From Achromobacter xylosoxidans A8 (GTDB lineage Bacteria; Pseudomonadota; Gammaproteobacteria; Burkholderiales; Burkholderiaceae_B), in assembly GCF_000165835.1 (NCBI RefSeq), contig NC_014640.1, positions 1,798,001 to 1,862,000 on the forward strand: a stretch of 64,000 nucleotides of DNA, written 5' to 3'. The notes below the pieces were generated by a model that saw only the letters and a list, made by a program, of their open reading frames with translations, searched no databases and had not been told where the DNA came from. Within the stretch, counting starts at the first letter, position 1. Each line of letters opens with the position of its first letter. Shown piece after piece: positions 53,138-61,727 of the stretch. The translations under genes and the position numbers were made by a program.

Positions 53138-54838
53138 ATGACTTGCACCGTCGGGTTTTTCAATAGCGTTCCCATCGCAGTGCTGTTCGTGACGGTGGGC
53201 TTGGGATACCTGATCGGCAAGCTCAAAGTCGGGCCGATCCAGCTGGGCGGCGTGTGCGGAACACTCATCGTCGCCCTGCTGATCGGCCAGACGGGTTGCC
53301 AGATGCGCGGCGACCTGAAGGAAGTCGCGTTCGCCCTGTTCATCTTCGCAATGGGATATTCGGGCGGGCCGCAGTTCTTCGCCAACCTGAACCGCTCCAG
53401 CCTGCGCTACATCGCGCTGCCCCTCATTGAAGCCTTGCTGGTGCTGACCATCGTGCTGTCGGCAGTGCCGCTGTTCGGCCTGGACGCGGGGACGGCGGCG
53501 GGCCTTGCGGCGGGCGCGGCCACCGAATCAGCCGTGGTCGGGACCGCTGCCGAGGCGCTCAAGCACCTGGGCCTGGCGGACGCCGAGGTCCAGCGCATGG
53601 AAGCCAATATTGCCACGGCCTATACGCTGACCTACCTGGTGGGTCTGATCAGCATTGTGTTCTTCACCAGCCAGATCGCGCCGGCGCTGTTGCGCATGAA
53701 TCTGCGCGAGGCCTCCAAGGCGTTGGAGGAAAAGCTGGGCGTCGCCGGGGGCGAGGGCGAGGACGCGAACATGCCCACCTTGCCGCGGCTCGTGGGACGC
53801 TCGCACGTGGTCAAGGACGCCGATGGCAAAAGCGTGGCCGAAGTGGAGTCCGCGCTGGGCGGGCGCACGGTCATCAGCCGCATCCTGCGCAATGGCGAGG
53901 CGGTGGACGCCACGCCCGAGGACATGTTGGCCACGGGCGATATCGTGGTGGTGCTGGGCTTGCGCCGCTTCGCGCTGCGTGCGGGTTCCGTCATCGGACC
54001 CGAAATCCAGTTGCCGGAAGCGCATGCCGACGATCTGCAACTCAGCGAGCTGGCCGTCATCGTCAACAAGAAGACGGTCAACGGCCATACCGTCGGGGAA
54101 CTGGCGAAGCGGCCGAACGCCCGCCGGGCGCGCGGCGTCTTCCTGCAATCCATTGTGCGCTCGGGCCACTCCTTGCCGATCACGCTATCCACGGTGGTGC
54201 AGTATGGCGACCTGGTCACGCTGGTCGGCGCCGAGCCCGAATTGTCGGAAGCCGGTGCGGCCCTGGGCAACGAACTGCGGCGCAGCGGCGTGACCGACCT
54301 GGTGTTTCTGGCTTTCGGCATCCTCGCGGGCCTGATGATAGGCAGCCTGAGCGCACGGCTCTGGGGCATACCCGTGTCGCTGGGCAGCGGCGGCGGGGCG
54401 CTGGTCAGTGGCCTGGTCTGCGGCTGGATCAACGCCAAGCGGCCGGCGATAGGGCATATGCCGGACCATGCCGTGCAGTTGTTGAAGGACCTGGGGCTGG
54501 CGGTGTTCGTGGCCTGCGTCGGACTGTCGGCGGGACCCGAGGCCATTGCCTTGATCCGTGAACATGGCGCGGTGCTGCCGCTTATCGGCCTGCTGGTTTC
54601 GTTGGGGCCGGCCTGCCTGTCGCTTTGGCTGGGCCACAAGATCCTGAAGATCGAAGGGCCCCTGCTGGTCGGCGCCATCGCCGGCCAGCATGTCAGCACC
54701 CCGGCCATTAGCGCCATCCTGACGTCCAGCGGCAGTTCCGTGCCGCTGCTGGGCTACACGGTGACCTACGCCATCGCCAACGTGCTGTTGCCGGTGCTGG
54801 GGCCGATCATCGTGTCGCTGGCGCATCATTTGGCCTAG
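53138..54838 (+). CDS. Second AspT-family exchanger
   Basis: 566 residues with the same layout as the first: about five helices, cytoplasmic TrkA-C pair (about 200-375), and a second helix group (about 385-566). G-A-A-T-E-S-A-V-V-G near 128 and G-Q-H-V-S-T-P-A-I near 515 differ from the A-G-A-R-T-T-T-A of the first copy, so substrate preference may differ. It starts 37 bases after asdA, and its stop overlaps the stop of the convergent LysR gene by three bases. Known aspartate-decarboxylation systems need one exchanger; the second is unexplained. Confidence 0.85.
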   Translation: MTCTVGFFNSVPIAVLFVTVGLGYLIGKLKVGPIQLGGVCGTLIVALLIGQTGCQMRGDLKEVAFALFIFAMGYSGGPQFFANLNRSSLRYIALPLIEALLVLTIVLSAVPLFGLDAGTAAGLAAGAATESAVVGTAAEALKHLGLADAEVQRMEANIATAYTLTYLVGLISIVFFTSQIAPALLRMNLREASKALEEKLGVAGGEGEDANMPTLPRLVGRSHVVKDADGKSVAEVESALGGRTVISRILRNGEAVDATPEDMLATGDIVVVLGLRRFALRAGSVIGPEIQLPEAHADDLQLSELAVIVNKKTVNGHTVGELAKRPNARRARGVFLQSIVRSGHSLPITLSTVVQYGDLVTLVGAEPELSEAGAALGNELRRSGVTDLVFLAFGILAGLMIGSLSARLWGIPVSLGSGGGALVSGLVCGWINAKRPAIGHMPDHAVQLLKDLGLAVFVACVGLSAGPEAIALIREHGAVLPLIGLLVSLGPACLSLWLGHKILKIEGPLLVGAIAGQHVSTPAISAILTSSGSSVPLLGYTVTYAIANVLLPVLGPIIVSLAHHLA

Positions 54839-55770
54839 CGCGAGCCTTGTTGTAGCAGCGCGCATCCCTGCCAGGTCTGATCGTCGATCAGGCGCTTTAT
54901 TTCGTCCTTGCACAGATCGATGACCCGGCTTACCGCCGGCGTGGGAGGCAGACTCTCGCTGGCGCAGAGCACCAGTTCACGCGACAGGGTTTCGTCCAGC
55001 GCGTGCGCCACGATCGATCCGTCCGCGATTTCAGGTTGGGCTGCCGAGGACGGCAGTATCGTGGCTGCCATTCCGCTGCGCACCGCCGGAACAAGGATCG
55101 CCGACGTGCTCGCTTCGGCGAACAGATTGCAGGTCAGGCCTGCCGTCAGGAAGGCATGGTCGAGGCGCGCGCGCAGGGTATTGGGCAGGCTGGGCAGGAC
55201 GAGCGGCAAGGCGGCGAAGTCCGCAATGGCCAGGGTACGGCGCGGCAGCGTCACGCTGGCGTGGGCCAGCAAGAACAGGTTTTCCCGCAGCAGCGGCGTG
55301 CGCAGCAGGCCCTGGATAGGCTGCTGGTCCGGCGACAGGGAAAAATCGATGCGCCCCTGCAGAACCAGCTTGGTCAGGTCCGCGCTGGGCACGTCGACGA
55401 TTTCCAGCACCACCGAGGGCAGTTCCGCCTTGGCGCGGCGCATCAGCGGCAGGGCCAGCATGCGGGCGGTGCTGGAGGCCAGCCCGATCGATACCGTGCC
55501 GGTGACCTGATCCGTGGTCTTGGAGAGCAGGCTGCGGGTGCTGTCGACCTGACGCAGAATGGTTTGCGCATGCCGGTACAGCAGCAGGCCTTCGGCGGTG
55601 GGCTGCGCGCCCTTGACGCCGCGCACCAGCAACGAGACGCCCAGGCTTTCCTCCAGCAGCGCCATCTGTTGGCTCAGCGCCGGCTGCGCGACGTGCAGGC
55701 TTGCCGCTGCGCGGGTCATGTTGCGCATTTCAACGACACGGACAAAGTACTTGAGTTGGCGCAGATTCAT
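54835..55770 (-). CDS. LysR-family transcriptional regulator
   Basis: 311 residues from ATG 55770. LysR helix-turn-helix near 1-60 (M-N-L-R-Q-L-K-Y-F-V-R-V-V-E start and A-Q-P-A-L-S-Q-Q-M-A-L-L-E-E-S-L-G near 28-44), then a periplasmic-binding-protein-like effector domain (about 90-300). Divergent from the CoA-transferase gene with a T-N11-A palindrome right before its start, so it most likely controls the 55.9-60.7 kb operon and itself. It resembles the NAC/CbbR/AlsR-like group that starts N-L-R-Q-L-K-Y-F. Confidence 0.93.
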   Translation of the reverse strand: MNLRQLKYFVRVVEMRNMTRAAASLHVAQPALSQQMALLEESLGVSLLVRGVKGAQPTAEGLLLYRHAQTILRQVDSTRSLLSKTTDQVTGTVSIGLASSTARMLALPLMRRAKAELPSVVLEIVDVPSADLTKLVLQGRIDFSLSPDQQPIQGLLRTPLLRENLFLLAHASVTLPRRTLAIADFAALPLVLPSLPNTLRARLDHAFLTAGLTCNLFAEASTSAILVPAVRSGMAATILPSSAAQPEIADGSIVAHALDETLSRELVLCASESLPPTPAVSRVIDLCKDEIKRLIDDQTWQGCALLQQGSR

Positions 55771-55773
55771 TGA

Positions 55774-55788
55774 ATAAGAGAATCTTAT
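55774..55788. promoter_or_regulatory. LysR-type T-N11-A operator
   Basis: ATAAGA-GAA-TCTTAT is a perfect inverted repeat with the T-N11-A spacing of LysR recognition sites, three bases upstream of the LysR ATG. A possible -10 for the rightward gene is TAGAAT at 55834-55839. Confidence 0.65.
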
Positions 55789-55865
55789 GGATAGATCGGA
55801 AAATAGTATTTTCGGCGCTCTCGAGGTGCTGCCTAGAATGGGCTTCGCATCAAGGGAGAACGAAA

Positions 55866-57071
55866 ATGAGTCTGCCGTTGGCAGGGTTGAAAGTGCTGGA
55901 TCTGACCCGAGCGCTCTCCGGACCGTTCTGCACAATGATTCTCGGAGACCTGGGCGCTGAAGTCGTCAAGGTGGAGCCCATGCCGGCGGGCGAAATGGCG
56001 CGGCAATGGGGCCCCTTCGAAGAAGATATAAGTGTTTATTATCTTAGTGCCAATCGTAGCAAGCAAGGTATAGGCGTGGACTTCCGCAAGCCGGAGGGAC
56101 TGGCGCTGCTGCGCAGAATGGCCCTGGCGTCCGACATCGTGGTCGAGAACTTCAAGGTCGGAACCATGGATGCGATGGGCCTGGGTTACGAGGCGCTGGC
56201 GCAGGAACAGCCGGGGCTGATCATGGCGTCGATCTCCGGTTTCGGCAGCAAGGGGCCGGCGCGGGACTGGGCTGGCTTTGACCAGGTCGCGCAAGGCTAC
56301 TCCGGCTTCATGAGCCTGACGGGCTCGCCGGAGTCGGGGCCGATGCGAGTGGGCGTGGCCGTCGGCGACCTGACCGCAGGCATGTGGCTGGCGATAGGGA
56401 TCCTGTCCGCCGTCGCGCAGCGTTCGTCGACCGGACGTGGGCAGCATGTGGAAACGTCGCTGCTGGCTGGACTCATGGCATTACTCAGCGTCCAGGGCCA
56501 GCGCTACCTCAGCAAGGGGGAAATCCCCGAACCCTGCGGCAACGTGCATCCGGTCATCGCGCCCTACGGTACCTTCGAGACCGCGGACGGGCCGCTCAAT
56601 CTGGCGCCGGCGACCCAGGCGATGTGGGTCAAGCTCTGCGGCATTCTCGGGCTCCCCCATCTGGTGTCCGACGAGCGCTTCCTAACGAACGCGGAGCGCA
56701 TGCAGCACCGCTATGCGTTGAAGCAGGAGCTGGAGGCTGGCCTCCAGCGCAAGACGCGCATGGAGTGGACTGCGCTGATGATCGAAGGCGGCATTCCCGC
56801 CGGACCCATCAATACCCTGGAAGACGTGTTCGCCGATGCGCAGGTGCAGGCATGTGGACTGGTGCGCACCCTGGACCACCCGCTGCTGGGCGAACTGCGG
56901 CAGGTGGACCTGCCCCTGGGCCTGAGCGCCGCGAGCACGGCAAGCCGCCGCGCCCCGCCTGTCTTCGGCCAGCACACGCGTGAAGTGTTCGCGCGCTACG
57001 GGATGGCAGATGCCGAGATCGATCGCCTGTTGGCGGACGGGGTGGCGCATCAGGCGGAGGTCTACGCATGA
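55866..57071 (+). CDS. CaiB/BaiF family CoA-transferase
   Basis: 401 residues from ATG 55866 (GGGAGAACGAAA upstream). Class III CoA-transferase: L-D-L-T-R-A-L-S-G-P-F near 11-21, G-A-E-V-V-K-V-E-P near 30-38, N-R-S-K-Q near 63, and Asp168 (V-G-V-A-V-G-D-L-T) at the place of the catalytic Asp169 of formyl-CoA transferase. No racemase His/Asp pair, so a true CoA-transferase is likely. It activates a carboxylic acid by CoA transfer. First gene of the LysR-controlled operon; its end overlaps the next gene by four bases. Confidence 0.9.
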   Translation: MSLPLAGLKVLDLTRALSGPFCTMILGDLGAEVVKVEPMPAGEMARQWGPFEEDISVYYLSANRSKQGIGVDFRKPEGLALLRRMALASDIVVENFKVGTMDAMGLGYEALAQEQPGLIMASISGFGSKGPARDWAGFDQVAQGYSGFMSLTGSPESGPMRVGVAVGDLTAGMWLAIGILSAVAQRSSTGRGQHVETSLLAGLMALLSVQGQRYLSKGEIPEPCGNVHPVIAPYGTFETADGPLNLAPATQAMWVKLCGILGLPHLVSDERFLTNAERMQHRYALKQELEAGLQRKTRMEWTALMIEGGIPAGPINTLEDVFADAQVQACGLVRTLDHPLLGELRQVDLPLGLSAASTASRRAPPVFGQHTREVFARYGMADAEIDRLLADGVAHQAEVYA

Positions 57072-57835
57072 CGGCGCCTTCCGATACACCCAGCTTGTCC
57101 ATTGACGGACACGTTGCCACCGTCCGCCTGCGCAGGCCTGGCCATGCCAACCGGCTCGGTCCCCAGGACCTGGCTGTTCTCAGGGAGCATTTGGATCGGG
57201 TCAATGCGGACGACGCGGTCAGGGTGCTGCGCTTCCAGTCCGAGGGCAAGTATTTCTGCAGCGGCTATGACATTTCGTCCCTGGCGTCGGACCAGGCGCC
57301 CAGCTCTCTTTATTTTGGCCAGACCATGGACCTGATCGAGGCGGCGCGGCCAGTGACGATAGCGGCGGTCCAGGGCGGGGCCTATGGCGGCGGCACCGAC
57401 CTGTGCCTGGCCTGCGATTTCCGCATCGGCACGCCGCAGGCGGATATGTTCATGCCGGCCACGCGGCTGGGCCTGCATTTCTACGCTGGCGGCATGTCGC
57501 GTTATGTGGCGCGGCTTGGCCTGGATCAGGCCAAGCGGCTGTTCCTGACCGCGGAAAAGCTCCAGGCCGACGAAATGCTGCGCATCGGATTCCTGACCGA
57601 ACTGGTGCCCGAGGAGACGCTGGCGGCGCGGCTGGACGCCTTGAGCGCGCAGATAGCAGCGATGGCGCCGATCCCGCTGTTCGGCGTCAAGGCGCACCTG
57701 AACCGCATCGCGCGGGGCGAACTCGATCTGGCCGGAATCGAACAGGGGGTATTGCGTTCCGAGCGGTCGCATGACCTGGCTGAAGGCGCGGCGGCCTGGA
57801 AGGAGAAGCGCGCGCCGCATTTCACCGGCTGCTGA
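57068..57835 (+). CDS. Crotonase-family protein with altered active site
   Basis: 255 residues. Crotonase core: F-C-S-G-Y-D-I near 63-69 and G-A-Y-G-G-G-T-D near 104-111. The first hydratase Glu is Asp111 and the second is Ala131 (M-P-A-T-R-L-G), so simple hydratase chemistry is doubtful; a hydrolase, isomerase or ligase-type crotonase reaction is possible. Four-base overlap with the CoA-transferase gene indicates that they act on the same substrate. Confidence 0.82.
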   Translation: MTAPSDTPSLSIDGHVATVRLRRPGHANRLGPQDLAVLREHLDRVNADDAVRVLRFQSEGKYFCSGYDISSLASDQAPSSLYFGQTMDLIEAARPVTIAAVQGGAYGGGTDLCLACDFRIGTPQADMFMPATRLGLHFYAGGMSRYVARLGLDQAKRLFLTAEKLQADEMLRIGFLTELVPEETLAARLDALSAQIAAMAPIPLFGVKAHLNRIARGELDLAGIEQGVLRSERSHDLAEGAAAWKEKRAPHFTGC

Positions 57836-57900
57836 CGCAGCCGGCGCATGAGCAGAGAGCCGCAGCACAAGCGGCTCCGATTCCACCAAAGGAGACACCG

Positions 57901-58878
57901 ATGAAACCCGCTATCGCCGCCTGCGGCGCCGTACTTGCCGCTGTTGCCACTTTGTCCGCGATGCCCGGAGGAGCGCACGCGGCCGCTCCTTACCCCTCCA
58001 AGCCCTTGACGCTGGTGATCGGATTTCCGCCTGGCGGCGGGGCGGATCAGGTGGGCCGCGTCTATGCGAACGCACTTGCCAGGCAGTTGAAGCAGCCGGT
58101 CGTCATCGAAAACCGTCCTGGCGCAGGATCGACCATCGGCGCCAGCCTCGCCGCACGCGCCGCCGCCGATGGCTACACGCTGTACCTGGGCAATTCCAGC
58201 GTCATGGGCAGCGACAGCGCGCTGTACAAGGTGGATTACACGCCGGACAGCTTCGTGCCCGTGGCGCAGCTGACCACCGGTCCCATGGTGCTGATTGCGA
58301 ACGCCAAGCTGGGGCTGAAAGACGTGCAGGACCTGATCGACCGGGCCAAGAGCAAGCCGGGGTCCATCAACGTCGCGTCGTCCGGCAACGGCGTCATCAC
58401 GCACCTGGCGGCGGTCGAGTTCATGACGCTCTCCGGGGTGAAGCTGATGCATATTCCCTTCAAGGGAGGGGCCGCAGCGGCGCAATCCGTGGCAGCGGGC
58501 GACACCGACGTCTCGTTCGCCACGGCGCCGTCGGCCAAGTCGGTGATCGACACCGGCAAGGTGGTGGCGCTGGCGGTCACGTCCGGCCAGCCCTCCCGGC
58601 TGTTGCCCTATCCTCCCATTTCGCAGACCGTGCCCGGCTATGACCTCTCCAACTGGTGGGGCATCTTCGCTCCCAAGGGCACGCCGGCGGAAGTGCTGGA
58701 GACGCTGTTCAAGGCCAGCAATGAGGTGCTGGCTCAGCCCGACGTGCAGCAGGGCATGGCCGCCGGCTATGAAGAAGTGACGCCGTCCGCGTCCCTGGCC
58801 GCGTTCGGGGACTATGCCCGCAAGGAAGGAGGCAAGGGTTTAAGATTGGCCAAAGAAAGCCTAGAGACTGCCAATTGA
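57901..58878 (+). CDS. Bug-family (TctC-type) periplasmic solute receptor
   Basis: 325 residues. Signal peptide about 1-26 (G-G-A-H-A-A-A), then Y-P-S-K-P-L-T and the loop P-P-G-G-G-A-D. H-I-P-F-K-G replaces the usual V-P-Y-K-G block. It lies between crotonase and acyl-CoA dehydrogenase genes, so it should capture the acid degraded by this operon. No TctAB partner is encoded in the window. Confidence 0.93.
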   Translation: MKPAIAACGAVLAAVATLSAMPGGAHAAAPYPSKPLTLVIGFPPGGGADQVGRVYANALARQLKQPVVIENRPGAGSTIGASLAARAAADGYTLYLGNSSVMGSDSALYKVDYTPDSFVPVAQLTTGPMVLIANAKLGLKDVQDLIDRAKSKPGSINVASSGNGVITHLAAVEFMTLSGVKLMHIPFKGGAAAAQSVAAGDTDVSFATAPSAKSVIDTGKVVALAVTSGQPSRLLPYPPISQTVPGYDLSNWWGIFAPKGTPAEVLETLFKASNEVLAQPDVQQGMAAGYEEVTPSASLAAFGDYARKEGGKGLRLAKESLETAN

Positions 58879-58888
58879 TGGAGACACC

Positions 58889-60715
58889 ATGCCCTACGTA
58901 ACCCCGCTGCAGGACTTCCGCTTCGCCTTGAACGAGCTGGCCGGACTCGGCGAAGTCCTGAAGCTCCCCGGCTTCGAAGAGGTCACGCCGGATCTGGTGG
59001 ACGCCATCCTGGAAGAAAACGGCCGCTTCGTCGAACAGGCCGTGGCGCCGCTGAACGTGCCGGGCGACACGCAGCCACCGGTCTGGAAAGACGGCCAGGT
59101 CACCACCACGCCGGGCTATGCGCAGGGTTTCAGGGACTACGCGGCGGGCGGCTGGCAGGGCTTGCAGCATCCCGTGGCCTGGGGCGGGCAGGGGCTGCCC
59201 AAGCTGGTTGCGGCGGCGCCGGGCGAGAACATCCAGGCGGCCAGCCTGGCGTTTTCCTTGTGTCCCATGCTGACGGACGGCGTGATCGAAGCCCTGCTCA
59301 CGGTCGGATCCGAAGCGCAGCGCAAGCAGTACGTGCCGCAACTGATCGGCGGCAAATGGACCGGCACGATGAACCTGACCGAGCCGCAGGCCGGTTCGGA
59401 CCTGGCCCAGGTCGCGACCCGCGCGGTGAAGCAGGCTGACGGCAGCTACCGGCTGAGCGGCCAGAAAATCTTCATCACCTATGGCGACCACGACCTGGCC
59501 GAGAACATCATCCATCTGGTGCTGGCGCGCACCCCGGACGCGCCCGCCGGGGTGAAGGGCATCTCGCTTTTCATCGTGCCCAAGTTCCTGGTTCAGGCCG
59601 ACGGCAGCCTGGGCAAGCGCAACGACGTCTGGTGCGCGTCGCTGGAGCACAAGCTGGGCATCCACGGCAGCCCCACCGCCGTGTTGCTGTACGGCTCGGG
59701 CAAGGGCGAAGTGGGCGAGGGCGCCATCGGCTATCTGGTCGGCGAACAGAACCGCGGCCTGGAATACATGTTCATCATGATGAATGCCGCCCGCTATTCG
59801 GTGGGGCAGCAGGGTATAGGCGTGTCGGAGCGGGCCTGCCAGCACGCGCTGGCCTATGCGCGCGAGCGCGTACAGGGGCGGGCGGTCGAAGGCTCCGCCG
59901 CTGCCGTGGCCATCGTGCGCCATCCCGACGTACAGCGCATGCTGATGACCATGAAGGCGCTGACCGAGGCGGCGCGCGCCGTGTCCTATGTGACGGCGGC
60001 AGCGCATGACAAGGGCACGCATCATCCCGATCCGGAGCAGCGCTCGCGCAACCGGGCCTTCTATGAATACATGGTGCCCATCGTCAAGGGCTTTTCGACC
60101 GAGACTGCGGTCGAGGTCGCATCCTTGGGCCTGCAGGTGCATGGCGGCATGGGCTACATCGAGGAAACCGGGGCGGCGCAGTACTACCGCGACGCACGCA
60201 TCCTGCCCATCTACGAGGGCACGACCGCGATCCAGGCCAACGACCTGGTCAGCCGCAAGACGCAGCGCGACGGCGGCGCTACCGCCCATGCCGCGATCGC
60301 GGCGATGCGGGAGACGTTGCGCGCCGTGGAGACCGAGGCGAAGCGCGCGTCCGCGGGCGAGCAGGAGGGGCTGCGCCTGCTGCGCGACAACCTGGACAGC
60401 GCCATCCAGGCCTACGAGGCCGGCGTGGCCTTCATCCTGGAACAATCGCCGACCAATATCAGGGCGGTCTATTCCAGCAGCGTGCCTTATCTGATGCTGG
60501 CCGGGGTGGTGCACGGCGGCTGGCAGATGGCGCGGGCCGTGCTGGCCTGCCGGCGCCACCTGGCGGCTGGGTCCACCGATCCGTTCCATACAGCCAAGCT
60601 GGCGACCGGATTGTTCTACGGCGCCCACATCCTGCCGCGGGCGCTGGCCCTGTCGGCCGCGGTGCGGGCGGGAGTGGTGGCGGACGCCTGCGGCGCCAGC
60701 TTGAATATTGCATAA
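58889..60715 (+). CDS. Large acyl-CoA dehydrogenase (DmdC-type, 600-residue class)
   Basis: 608 residues, about 220 longer than classical enzymes. An N-terminal extension (1-70; L-Q-D-F-R-F-A-L-N-E-L) precedes the dehydrogenase core with M-N-L-T-E-P-Q-A-G-S-D near 165-175 and L-Q-V-H-G-G-M-G-Y-I-E-E near 414. P-I-Y-E-G-T-T-A-I-Q near 440 supplies the catalytic Glu. A C-terminal helical domain (about 465-608) follows. This class includes 3-methylmercaptopropionyl-CoA dehydrogenase DmdC, but substrate cannot be assigned. It feeds ETF. Last gene of the operon, ten bases after the Bug gene. Confidence 0.9.
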   Translation: MPYVTPLQDFRFALNELAGLGEVLKLPGFEEVTPDLVDAILEENGRFVEQAVAPLNVPGDTQPPVWKDGQVTTTPGYAQGFRDYAAGGWQGLQHPVAWGGQGLPKLVAAAPGENIQAASLAFSLCPMLTDGVIEALLTVGSEAQRKQYVPQLIGGKWTGTMNLTEPQAGSDLAQVATRAVKQADGSYRLSGQKIFITYGDHDLAENIIHLVLARTPDAPAGVKGISLFIVPKFLVQADGSLGKRNDVWCASLEHKLGIHGSPTAVLLYGSGKGEVGEGAIGYLVGEQNRGLEYMFIMMNAARYSVGQQGIGVSERACQHALAYARERVQGRAVEGSAAAVAIVRHPDVQRMLMTMKALTEAARAVSYVTAAAHDKGTHHPDPEQRSRNRAFYEYMVPIVKGFSTETAVEVASLGLQVHGGMGYIEETGAAQYYRDARILPIYEGTTAIQANDLVSRKTQRDGGATAHAAIAAMRETLRAVETEAKRASAGEQEGLRLLRDNLDSAIQAYEAGVAFILEQSPTNIRAVYSSSVPYLMLAGVVHGGWQMARAVLACRRHLAAGSTDPFHTAKLATGLFYGAHILPRALALSAAVRAGVVADACGASLNIA

Positions 60716-60862
60716 GGTTATATGACTTGCGTATTTCCCCAGCTACAGGTTTGATGGAAGAATCGTTTCACAGGCGCTAGCTTGCGCCAAGAAACGCTGT
60801 TCTGCGCCGCCTGCCGCGACGGGCGGCCAGCCCCTCACCTGCATCCGCACACAGGAGACACC

Positions 60863-61504
60863 ATGAGTCATCTACGCCTGGGCGACACCGCCCCTGATTT
60901 CGAACAGGAATCCTCGGCTGGACCGATCCGCTTCCATGAGTATCTGGGTAACAGCTGGGGTGTGCTTTTCTCGCACCCGGCCGATTTCACGCCCGTCTGC
61001 ACCACCGAACTGGGCTACACCGCCAAGCTGGCCGACGAGTTCGCCAAGCGCAACGTGAAGGTGCTGGCGCTGTCAGTGGACGGCACTGATTCGCATACCA
61101 AGTGGATCGAGGACATCAACGACACGCAGTCCACCAGGGTCAACTTCCCGATCCTGGCCGACAAGGACCGCAAGGTGTCCGAGCTCTACGACATGATCCA
61201 CCCGAACGCCAACGCCACGCTGACGGTGCGTTCGGTGTTCATCATCGACCCCAACAAGAAGGTGCGCCTGACCATTACGTATCCGGCCAGCACCGGCCGC
61301 AACTTCAACGAAATCCTGCGAGTCATCGACTCCCTGCAACTGACCGACAGCCACAGCGTTGCCACGCCGGTGAATTGGGAAGATGGCGACGACGTAATCA
61401 TCGTTCCGTCGCTGCAGGACGAGGCCGTGATCAAGCAGAAATTCCCCAAGGGCTACAAGGCCGTGCGCCCCTATCTGCGCATCACGCCGCAGCCTAATAA
61501 GTAA
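60863..61504 (+). CDS. 1-Cys peroxiredoxin (Prx6 group)
   Basis: 213 residues from ATG 60863 (AGGAGA upstream); an upstream in-frame extension is poorly supported. The peroxidatic Cys46 is in H-P-A-D-F-T-P-V-C-T-T-E. No resolving Cys is present elsewhere in the protein. The C-terminal Prx6 domain (about 165-210) includes P-S-L-Q-D-E-A. It reduces hydrogen peroxide and alkyl hydroperoxides in the cytosol. Single gene with its own terminator, between the catabolic operon and the sulfate operon. Confidence 0.95.
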   Translation: MSHLRLGDTAPDFEQESSAGPIRFHEYLGNSWGVLFSHPADFTPVCTTELGYTAKLADEFAKRNVKVLALSVDGTDSHTKWIEDINDTQSTRVNFPILADKDRKVSELYDMIHPNANATLTVRSVFIIDPNKKVRLTITYPASTGRNFNEILRVIDSLQLTDSHSVATPVNWEDGDDVIIVPSLQDEAVIKQKFPKGYKAVRPYLRITPQPNK

Positions 61505-61536
61505 ATTCGGAAACCGCAGGGGCTGGTCCCCGTTCG

Positions 61537-61573
61537 AAACCGCCGCCTGCCCTTTGGGGAGGCGGCGGTTTTT
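61537..61573 (+). terminator. Rho-independent terminator after the peroxiredoxin gene
   Basis: AAACCGCCGCCT and AGGCGGCGGTTT form a 12-base stem, followed by TTTTT. Confidence 0.92.
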
Positions 61574-61727
61574 CATTGGGGCGCGCGTGGGGGCAGGGCA
61601 GATTCCCATTGCTGGGACGCCGGTCCTATATGCCTGCGAGCGATGAGCAACCAAATAATGATTCGTTCCGTTCAGAACGCCCAGCCAGCACACTTGCTCC
61701 CACATTGCCGAACACAGGGAGCATGGG

